A stretch of 6,868 nucleotides of DNA from Rhodobacterales bacterium UBA3089. GTDB lineage: Bacteria > Pseudomonadota > Alphaproteobacteria > Rhodobacterales > Rhodobacteraceae. The notes under the pieces are model-generated. The model had not been told where the DNA came from. It did no database searches and saw only the letters and a list, made by a program, of their open reading frames with translations. The position numbers and the translations under genes were made by a program. This document shows, piece after piece, positions 1 through 4,565 of this stretch. Location: contig DFBD01000214.1 in assembly GCA_002367255.1 (NCBI GenBank), forward strand, positions 1 through 6,868, in the 5' to 3' direction. How positions within the stretch are numbered: the stretch's first letter is position 1; each line of letters starts with the position of its first letter.

Positions 1-93
1 ACCTAATGAAGATGAAGCAAAATATGGTGGATGTTAACTTCGTAGGAGGTACTCATCGAAATACCCTTTTGAAAAAATGTATGTACTGTAAAT
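1..93. other. Left edge, no gene seen
   Basis: This short AT-rich stretch lies downstream of the minus-strand Imm11-like gene. A 50-codon plus-strand reading frame (6-158) exists, but it runs antisense into the 3' end of that gene and has no ribosome binding site before its ATG. A good Shine-Dalgarno-like AGGAGGT at 44-50 is not followed by any usual start codon at proper distance. I see no hairpin with a T-tract that would clearly terminate the Imm11 transcript. Confidence 0.5.
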
Positions 94-756
94 TTAATTT
101 GGCACAACAATCTTGCACGGAGCCAAGATTTCGCTCGAATACGATACATCCGGAGTGAGTTTTGCAGCCTTGATAGCTTTCACCAATCTGTCCGACATGA
201 AAATCACTTCTTTAAGCACCGGATCAGCCCACATATCTGCGCCGTCTTGAGCTGTTGATAATACGGCCACTTCGTCGATGCCCCATAAACGCCAAGTACC
301 AACGGCGGTGTATTTCCCCGGAACAGCATGCCTTGATTGTTCGGGGATAAAGCACGGCTTGGTCTCGGCAACATTCAATAAATAGTACTTGCCGGGGCGC
401 TGTGTCTCTTGATCGTAGTCAAACAGCGGAATTTCGAATAACTGCGTCGCGCCAAGGTCGAAGTCTTTTAACAGATTGGCGAAGCGTTCAGATATTATTG
501 TCAGACCGCCAGATATTCTAAAAACATCTCCAAAAGCCATTTTTTCTTTTTCAGTTAAGAAGCTGACTTTCAAAAACATTTTGTCAGGAACTTCATTGAC
601 CTCAAGTGGCTGCCATTTTCGGTAGCGATGAAGTATCTCCACGGCTTTTTTCGACTTTTCAGGATCACCTTTGCCATAATCATATTCAAAAAATGTGCTT
701 TGCAGCCTCGTGTCGAACATAATATGGGAGGCCCATATCTTTGGTGTAGTGGTCAA
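94..756 (-). CDS. Imm11/DUF1629-like immunity-family protein
   Basis: This 220-residue soluble protein has no signal peptide or membrane segment. Two parts read like the Imm11 (DUF1629) family. One is a central segment with TIISERFANLLKDFDL (about residues 86-101), followed by a hydrophobic strand and a 'PLFDY' turn. The other is a C-terminal segment with DMWADPVLKEVIFMSDRLVK (about 174-193), which resembles a second copy of the 'is expressed as strand, then SDRL/SERF helix' pattern. Family members are predicted immunity proteins that neutralise polymorphic toxins in the cytoplasm; this function is bioinformatic for most of the family. The start is TTG at 756, chosen because GGAGAG sits six bases upstream of it (GGAG core). 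The in-frame ATG at 720 has no ribosome binding site and would remove the KIWASHI start. No toxin gene lies beside it, and the DNA is visibly more AT-rich than the genes to the right, so it may be acquired. Family call moderate, function inferred. Confidence 0.65.
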   Translation of the reverse strand: MTTTPKIWASHIMFDTRLQSTFFEYDYGKGDPEKSKKAVEILHRYRKWQPLEVNEVPDKMFLKVSFLTEKEKMAFGDVFRISGGLTIISERFANLLKDFDLGATQLFEIPLFDYDQETQRPGKYYLLNVAETKPCFIPEQSRHAVPGKYTAVGTWRLWGIDEVAVLSTAQDGADMWADPVLKEVIFMSDRLVKAIKAAKLTPDVSYSSEILAPCKIVVPN

Positions 757-760
757 ATTT

Positions 761-766
761 CTCTCC
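761..766 (-). promoter_or_regulatory. Ribosome binding site that decides the TTG start
   Basis: The minus strand reads GGAGAG here, placing the GGAG core six bases before the TTG at 756-754. No comparable site precedes the alternative ATG at 720-718. This spacing is the main reason for preferring the rare start codon. Confidence 0.55.
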
Positions 767-851
767 GGTATTTTAAAATGATCTTACAGTTTACGGAAAA
801 GCAGATACCAAATAATAAGCGTTTTAAATAAGCTACTTACACCCCTGGCTA

Positions 852-1016
852 TGTCAACAGCAGAAAATTTGCAGCTTGCCTTTCGAGTCTAAACTGTCAA
901 AATCTTTAGCGCATGATGGCCAGTATATATAATGACACTCAAAAATATGACACTTCTCCCAGCGGAAAAAATAAGTTAAATTCGAACAACATATTACACC
1001 TTAAAGGGATATGACA
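852..1016. repeat. Cluster of TGTCA/TGACA pentamers
   Basis: TGTCA occurs at 852-856 and 895-899, and TGACA at 933-937, 948-952 and 1012-1016. The two middle copies extend to an identical ATGACACT (932-939 and 947-954), 15 bp apart in direct orientation. At equal base composition, well under one such pentamer on either strand would be expected in this length. They could be regulator half-sites upstream of the Imm11-like gene or remnants of a repeat. Which protein would bind is not evident. Confidence 0.45.
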
Positions 1017-1021
1017 GTTTA
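890..1021. repeat. 10-bp inverted repeat bounding an AT-rich segment
   Basis: TAAACTGTCA at 890-899 is perfectly inverted as TGACAGTTTA at 1012-1021. Farther out, GTCAACAGC (853-861) is matched by GGTGTTGAC (1051-1059) with one mismatch, and the flanks between outer and inner arms are nearly equal in length (28 and 29 nt). The nested layout could be a small non-autonomous element (MITE-like) or a set of protein-binding sites. I see no flanking target duplication and no transposase. Confidence 0.4.
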
Positions 1022-1062
1022 TATCTACTGAAGATATAGTCCGTTTACGCGGTGTTGACGTT

Positions 1063-1094
1063 TTTACTTCCAGCCACATTTACTTTCAGCCACA
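1063..1094. repeat. 16-bp tandem duplication
   Basis: TTTACTTCCAGCCACA (1063-1078) is followed immediately by TTTACTTTCAGCCACA (1079-1094), with a single C/T difference. The unit is not a multiple of three and lies in DNA with no supported gene, so it is not a protein repeat. It marks the change from AT-rich to more GC-rich sequence. Confidence 0.8.
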
Positions 1095-1371
1095 AAAAAC
1101 AAGACGTCCGAGTCCCCTCGCGCCTGAATCACCAACATTCTCGGGAGGTTCCGCCGGGAAACCGTGTCTGGCCAAATCGGGGAGGATTGGCCGAATGTCA
1201 GCGAGGTTATCGCGCCGTCTGCCCGACACCGAACAATGGTGTCGCCTTGTGCCATCAAGACGATCCAAGTCGAGCGGATAGCCTATGGTTAAATCTTCAT
1301 TGCCCGACGCGATAATCCCCGTTTGAACGTTTTAAGTCCTGTCCAGCAATACCATACATACAGAATAATGG

Positions 1372-1386
1372 TTAACGCCCCGTTAA
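1372..1386. promoter_or_regulatory. CtrA-type box, TTAA-N7-TTAA
   Basis: TTAA (1372-1375), a seven-base spacer and TTAA (1383-1386) reproduce the CtrA recognition pattern known from Caulobacter and other Alphaproteobacteria. The box is almost palindromic, with GGTTAACG facing CGTTAAAC across CCC. On the minus strand it continues as TTAACCAT, and a second TTAACCAT lies at 1292-1285. CtrA controls motility, cell-cycle and gene-transfer-agent genes in this class. The site lies downstream of the sulfotransferase gene and faces leftward DNA in which I find no intact gene, so its target is unclear. The motif match is seen directly; binding is inferred. Confidence 0.5.
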
Positions 1387-1392
1387 ACCCAT

Positions 1393-1464
1393 CCATTTCT
1401 TCTTTGCAAAAATACTCACCCGAGCGAAGCGAGGCACGGCCCAACCGAACAGGGCGGGAGCCCT
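1393..1464. repeat. Candidate dispersed intergenic repeat with a short hairpin
   Basis: Read on the minus strand, the stretch just after the sulfotransferase stop has a hairpin, AGGGC-TCCC-GCCCT (1464-1451), then GTTCGGTTGGGCC, the motif CTCGCTTCGCTCG, and GAGTATTTTTGCAAAGAAG. I recall closely similar strings after genes in many Rhodobacteraceae genomes, so this is probably one copy of a dispersed element. That rests on memory and not on a search. The hairpin abuts the stop codon and could stabilise or end the mRNA, but it has no following T-tract. Confidence 0.4.
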
Positions 1465-2268
1465 CTATCGCCCGCTCAGCTTCGCGTGGACCTCATCAAG
1501 GTCAATCTCGTTTTTCGGCCCACCGCGCCCCGGATTACGGTCGTATTTGAATAGGCGGAAGTCGCGCTGATAAATCTCGAACATCAAGTGCTGGGACAGG
1601 TCGTCGAAATAATCCTCCACCGGAAAGGCGCGCTTGGGGCCGTGGCCTTCGCTTTCGTTAAAACGAGGCATGTTGGACAGATCAACGGGGTGTTTTTGGT
1701 CTATCTCGGACAGAACCTTGGCCATGCCTACCCCGAAATCCTCGGTCGAGATGATGCGATTAAACCGCCCGCCATTAGCGATGAATGTGGAGATGTGACC
1801 AGACGTCCCAGACCAGTGGATATCCGGATCCATCGGTTTACGGAATTTGATGGTGTCGCGCACGAACAGTAAGAAACGGCGGAAGGAGGCGATCTGGTCA
1901 AAGTCCCCCTCAACATCCACACCATATTTACGCACCAGCATCGGCACTAGGTTCCCACGATACCGCTTACCATTGCGTTGAATGCCGGCGATCTTGTCGA
2001 AATATGCCGACAACACCCGCGAATAGGGGTTGCGAACGCAGGTAAAAGCGTAGGTTTCCTGCTCGGTCACGCGTTTCTGGATCAGCGGTTTGCTTTCCTC
2101 GATCCCCCATTTGTGAATACCCGAGGTCGCGTCGTGAATATCCCCGTCGAAATACTCGCCATGGTCACCGTAATACATTACTTGCCCAATGGTCGAACAC
2201 GCACATTTGGGAACTACTCGATACAAAACCGATTCACTTTCGGTCATCCAGGTGCCTGGAAAGCCCAT
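1465..2268 (-). CDS. Sulfotransferase family 2 (PAPS-dependent carbohydrate sulfotransferase type)
   Basis: This 267-residue protein should transfer sulfate from PAPS to a hydroxyl group, probably on a glycan. The 5'-phosphosulfate-binding loop is visible as VVPKCACSTIG (residues 18-28), and the 3'-phosphate-binding segment as CVRNPYSRVLSAYFDKI (77-93), with the expected arginine (R79 or R84) and serine (S83 or S87). Also seen are a 'HW' motif (151-152), which marks family 2 members, and a conserved-looking STEDF (174-178). There is no signal peptide or membrane anchor, so it likely acts in the cytoplasm. The start is ATG at 2268 because AAGGAG lies six bases upstream and the protein begins just before the fold. 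The same frame stays open to 2529, but that extension overlaps the divergent gene and has no ribosome binding site. It is divergent to a GT14 glycosyltransferase, so the two probably modify one polymer. The acceptor is unknown. Confidence 0.88.
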   Translation of the reverse strand: MGFPGTWMTESESVLYRVVPKCACSTIGQVMYYGDHGEYFDGDIHDATSGIHKWGIEESKPLIQKRVTEQETYAFTCVRNPYSRVLSAYFDKIAGIQRNGKRYRGNLVPMLVRKYGVDVEGDFDQIASFRRFLLFVRDTIKFRKPMDPDIHWSGTSGHISTFIANGGRFNRIISTEDFGVGMAKVLSEIDQKHPVDLSNMPRFNESEGHGPKRAFPVEDYFDDLSQHLMFEIYQRDFRLFKYDRNPGRGGPKNEIDLDEVHAKLSGR

Positions 2269-2274
2269 AGAATT

Positions 2275-2280
2275 CTCCTT
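2275..2280 (-). promoter_or_regulatory. Strong Shine-Dalgarno of the sulfotransferase gene
   Basis: The minus strand reads AAGGAG here, six bases before the ATG at 2268. It rules against the much longer open frame that reaches 2529. Confidence 0.75.
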
Positions 2281-2303
2281 AATTCGTCGAACGTTTGTAG
2301 CCC

Positions 2304-2341
2304 GCGCAACTTTGCGGCGCAATAGAGCGTTGCACGCGCAA
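2304..2341. repeat. Three GCGCAA copies forming small palindromes between the divergent genes
   Basis: GCGCAA occurs at 2304-2309, 2317-2322 and 2336-2341. The second and third copies close short palindromes: TTGCGGCGCAA (2312-2322) and TTGCACGCGCAA (2330-2341). They lie just downstream of the predicted sulfotransferase start of transcription, so they could be operator sites or small hairpins in its leader. No regulator family is evident. Confidence 0.35.
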
Positions 2342-2357
2342 AGAATAATCATACATT
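2330..2357 (+). promoter_or_regulatory. Weak candidate promoter for the glycosyltransferase
   Basis: TTGCAC (2330-2335), a 16-base spacer and TACATT (2352-2357) give a partial sigma70 match, placing a transcript start near 2364. A rival of equal quality is TTCAAC with a 17-base spacer and TATTGT (2372-2400). Neither is strong, so the choice is uncertain. Confidence 0.2.
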
Positions 2358-2376
2358 TCGCATGTCGCACCTTCAA
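2348..2376 (-). promoter_or_regulatory. Sigma70-like promoter for the sulfotransferase
   Basis: On the minus strand TTGAAG (2376-2371) and TATGAT (2353-2348) are separated by exactly 17 bases, a good match to housekeeping promoters. Transcription would start near 2341 and leave a leader of about 70 nt that contains the GCGCAA palindromes. Its -10 element overlaps a possible -10 of the opposite gene, which would make the two promoters compete. Confidence 0.45.
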
Positions 2377-2427
2377 CATCGCGATAATCTGCAGTATTGT
2401 CCGCTGCGGTATATCTGGAAAGGCCTC

Positions 2428-3993
2428 ATGGCAAAAATCTGTTTTCTTCTTCTGTGTCACAAAAACCCCGAGCAGGTTGTCGAGCAAGCCGAAATGCTTA
2501 CCAACAGCGGGGATTGTGTATCGATCCACTTTGATGGTCGTGGCAGTCTGGCAGATTTTTCAACCATCAAAACTGCGCTTAAGGATAACCTCAATGTCTG
2601 TTTTGCAAACCGTGTGAAATGTGGTTGGGGGGAATGGTCGTTGGTGCAGGGCTCGTTAAATGCGCTGCGGTTGGGCCACAAGACTTTCCCCGCGGCAACG
2701 CATTTTTACATGCTTAGCGGCGATTGCATGCCGATCAAACCGATCAAGCATATGCACTGGTTTCTGGACAACAGCGGTAAGGATTATATCGAACATCACG
2801 ACTATTTCGAAAGCGACTGGATCAAGGTCGGCCTTAAAGAAGAACGCCTGATCTATCGCCATTGGTTTAACGAGCGAGGCAACAAGGCGTTGTTTTATGC
2901 GTCCGTAAAAACCCAGCGCACGCTTGGTCTGTCACGGGATTTGCCCAAAGGCTTGCAGATCATGATCGGCTCGCAGTGGTGGTGTTTGCGGCGCTCGACC
3001 ATATCGAAGTTGTTGAAGTTTCTGGCCGAGCGCCCCGACATTCCCCGTTTTTTCAAAACCACGTGGATACCGGACGAAACATTTTTCCAGACCTTGGTGA
3101 TGCATTTGGTTCCCGGATCAGAGGTCGAATCCAGAACATTAACCTTCCTGTCATTTTCCGATTACGGTATCCCGACGGTGTTTTATGGCGATCATCTGAA
3201 TTTCCTGCTGTCACAAAATTACCTGTTCGCCCGCAAGATATCGCCGCAAGCCGGTGATCTGAAAAAAGCACTGGCGAAGGAGTTCCACAGTGGCGATTCC
3301 GCCAACATTGGGCCAGATGGAAAACGTCTTATCGCTTTTCTGAACTCGCGCGGGCGCACGGGGCATCGGTATGGCGAACGCTTCTGGGAACGGGGCAGCC
3401 GGATTGGTCGGCAGAACACCTTGCATATTGTGTTATGCAAAAAATGGCACGTCGGAACCCGCGTGGCCGAGGCCATTGCGAAGGCTAGCAACATCCGGTC
3501 TCTGGGGTACATATTTGATGAATCCGGTATTAACCTGCCCGATCTGGGCCATCTGGAAGACACGCGCCTGAAAAGGAATCGCCACCGTCGCGCATTTCTG
3601 AAGTTGCTGTTCGAGCGCCTTGAGACCGACAGCCTGACCATATGCCTCGACCCCAGCAATCTCGATACAATCACCGATTTTGCAGGCGATCAATGTCAGA
3701 TGCGGGTGCTGGATGTCCAGTGCAGTTTTGACGATGAATACCTTGCCGGACACGCCCAGCGCATCGGGTTGGCGGACGGTAATATCAGTGATGAAATGCG
3801 CGGGTCTTTGACGTCTGCACTACACAATAATATCCGCGCCGATCAGGATAGTTTGCAAGAAATGGGCCTTCCTGCATTATACATGATAAACGAAACCGCG
3901 AGCGATGAAATAAACGGAGTTGCTCTTGGGTACTTTATGAAAATCTCGACCTCGCGTGCCGAGAAAATCGCACAGTCTTTGTCTTTTGACTAA
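2428..3993 (+). CDS. GT14-type beta-1,6-N-acetylglucosaminyltransferase-like protein with DUF5927-like C-terminus
   Basis: This 521-residue protein has two parts. Residues about 3-270 resemble the core-2/I-branching (GT14) glycosyltransferases: FLLLCHKNPEQ at the first strand, HFDGRG (34-39), a WGEWSLVQ segment (67-74), YMLSGDCMPIKP (94-105), GSQWWCLRR (181-189) and WIPDETFFQTLV (213-224), which likely supplies an acidic catalytic residue (D216 or E217). Eukaryotic relatives add N-acetylglucosamine or xylose from UDP-sugars. Residues about 310-521 match my recollection of DUF5927, found with this enzyme in Rhodobacteraceae; LHIVLCKKWHVGTRV (332-346) opens it. There is no signal peptide or membrane segment. 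The ATG at 2428 has GGAAAGG four bases upstream and starts directly at the first strand; the earlier ATG at 2362 lacks a ribosome binding site. Its 3' end is followed after 13 nt by the HIT gene. Family good, donor and acceptor unknown. Confidence 0.85.
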   Translation: MAKICFLLLCHKNPEQVVEQAEMLTNSGDCVSIHFDGRGSLADFSTIKTALKDNLNVCFANRVKCGWGEWSLVQGSLNALRLGHKTFPAATHFYMLSGDCMPIKPIKHMHWFLDNSGKDYIEHHDYFESDWIKVGLKEERLIYRHWFNERGNKALFYASVKTQRTLGLSRDLPKGLQIMIGSQWWCLRRSTISKLLKFLAERPDIPRFFKTTWIPDETFFQTLVMHLVPGSEVESRTLTFLSFSDYGIPTVFYGDHLNFLLSQNYLFARKISPQAGDLKKALAKEFHSGDSANIGPDGKRLIAFLNSRGRTGHRYGERFWERGSRIGRQNTLHIVLCKKWHVGTRVAEAIAKASNIRSLGYIFDESGINLPDLGHLEDTRLKRNRHRRAFLKLLFERLETDSLTICLDPSNLDTITDFAGDQCQMRVLDVQCSFDDEYLAGHAQRIGLADGNISDEMRGSLTSALHNNIRADQDSLQEMGLPALYMINETASDEINGVALGYFMKISTSRAEKIAQSLSFD

Positions 3994-4006
3994 ACCGGAG
4001 GCCAGC

Positions 4007-4387
4007 ATGGCTTATGAATACGACGACCAAAACATTTTCGCCAAGATATTACGGCGTGAAATCCCCAACGACACGGTGATGGAAACGGACTACACGCTAG
4101 CGTTCAAGGATATAAATCCGGCAGCGCCTGACCATATTCTGGTTATCCCGAAGGGGTTTTATGTGAACTATGACCACTTCGCTGCCGAGGCCACGGATGC
4201 CGAAGTGGTGGACTTTACCCGTGTGATTGGCGCTATCTCGCACGCGATCGGGGTCACGCCTGCAACCGGCGGTAACGGCTATCGTCTGATCGCAAATACA
4301 GGGCATGACGGCCTTCAGGATGTACCACACATGCACATGCATATTCTCGCTGGTCGCCGTCTTGGCCATATGATTCAGTCCGCATAA
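4007..4387 (+). CDS. HIT (histidine triad) family nucleotide-binding protein, HinT-like
   Basis: This 126-residue cytoplasmic protein has the size and layout of bacterial HinT, a purine nucleoside phosphoramidase that hydrolyses AMP-linked amines. The N-terminal NIFAKILRREIPNDTV (residues 9-24), the DINPAAPDHILVIPK strand (35-49) and the C-terminal triad HMHMHIL (108-114) are all present. Within the triad, H108, H110 and H112 are intact, so the active site looks functional. The following AGRRLGHM fits the family's closing segment. The start at 4007 has GGAGG five bases upstream. An in-frame ATG at 3956 lies inside the preceding gene and adds 17 residues unlike the family. It lies 13 nt after the glycosyltransferase and 21 nt before the zinc-finger gene, so co-transcription is likely. 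Its physiological substrate is not known from the sequence. Confidence 0.92.
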   Translation: MAYEYDDQNIFAKILRREIPNDTVMETDYTLAFKDINPAAPDHILVIPKGFYVNYDHFAAEATDAEVVDFTRVIGAISHAIGVTPATGGNGYRLIANTGHDGLQDVPHMHMHILAGRRLGHMIQSA

Positions 4388-4408
4388 TTTGATAAAAAGG
4401 AGCTTATG

Positions 4409-4564
4409 ATGTCCGTAGAGGTTAACGAAACCGAAGAAGTCACGAAATCCAGCGTCCCTTGTGATGGCGGTGGCGAACATCCGCGTGTCTGGCTGCAAAT
4501 CCCTGCCGACAAAGGGTATGTTGAATGCCCGTATTGCGGTAAAAAATTCGTTTTGAAAGACTGA
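4409..4564 (+). CDS. Small CHCC zinc-finger domain protein
   Basis: This 51-residue protein is almost entirely one zinc-finger domain of the CHCC type (zf-CHCC), also found at the C-terminus of the NDUFS6 subunit of mitochondrial complex I. The predicted zinc ligands are C18, H24, C40 and C43, in the pattern C-x5-H-x15-C-x2-C, with the family's HPRVWLQI and VECPYCGKKFVL segments. The first 15 or so residues are acidic and probably disordered. Two ATGs are adjacent, at 4406 and 4409. The second is chosen because AAGGAG (4397-4402) lies six bases from it but only three from the first. The TGA is separated from the polA ATG by one base. In bacteria the role of free-standing zf-CHCC proteins is not established. 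Its place before polA may be only operonic. Confidence 0.88.
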   Translation: MSVEVNETEEVTKSSVPCDGGGEHPRVWLQIPADKGYVECPYCGKKFVLKD

Positions 4565-4565
4565 T

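Larger units (their letters stand above)
757..1464. other. Gene-poor intergenic region
   Basis: About 700 bases without a convincing gene separate the Imm11-like gene from the 3' end of the sulfotransferase gene. The left part (757-1062) is AT-rich with many stops in all frames. The right part (1095-1340) is more GC-rich. Its minus strand holds an open stretch with GIIASGNEDLTIGYPLDLD (roughly 1320-1265, continuing to a stop near 1086) and an overlapping frame beginning near 1258 that reads MAQGDTIVRCRADG. Neither has an upstream ribosome binding site or a family I recognise. Stops and frame changes fit either chance or a decayed gene. The region also holds the repeats and CtrA-like box listed separately. 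No tRNA or rRNA pattern was found. Confidence 0.6.

Noticed and set aside
757..900. TTGACA at 857-852 (minus) as the -35 box of the Imm11-like gene
   Set aside because: No acceptable -10 element occurs 16-18 bases downstream; the AT-rich hexamers nearby are at 19-21 bases.
1052..1315. Plus-strand 87-codon reading frame
   Set aside because: Its proline- and arginine-rich translation is unlike any family I know and it lacks a ribosome binding site. It looks like a chance frame in GC-rich DNA.
1421..1436. CGAGCGAAGCGAG considered as a hairpin
   Set aside because: It reads the same forwards and backwards on one strand (mirror symmetry) but is not self-complementary, so it cannot form a stem.
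1451..1476. Rho-independent terminator after the sulfotransferase gene
   Set aside because: The hairpin stem is only five pairs long and is not followed by a run of T on the minus strand, so a terminator is not well supported.
2362..2427. Earlier ATG for the glycosyltransferase at 2362
   Set aside because: No Shine-Dalgarno precedes it, and the added residues lie before the first strand of the glycosyltransferase fold. The ATG at 2428 has GGAAAGG and starts the domain directly.
2269..2529. Long N-terminal extension of the sulfotransferase (87 residues more, from 2529)
   Set aside because: It overlaps the divergent glycosyltransferase, has no ribosome binding site, and a strong AAGGAG precedes the ATG at 2268 just before the sulfotransferase fold.
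3956..4006. Earlier ATG for the HIT protein at 3956
   Set aside because: It lies within the end of the glycosyltransferase gene. The ATG at 4007 has a clear GGAGG and matches the usual N-terminus of the family.
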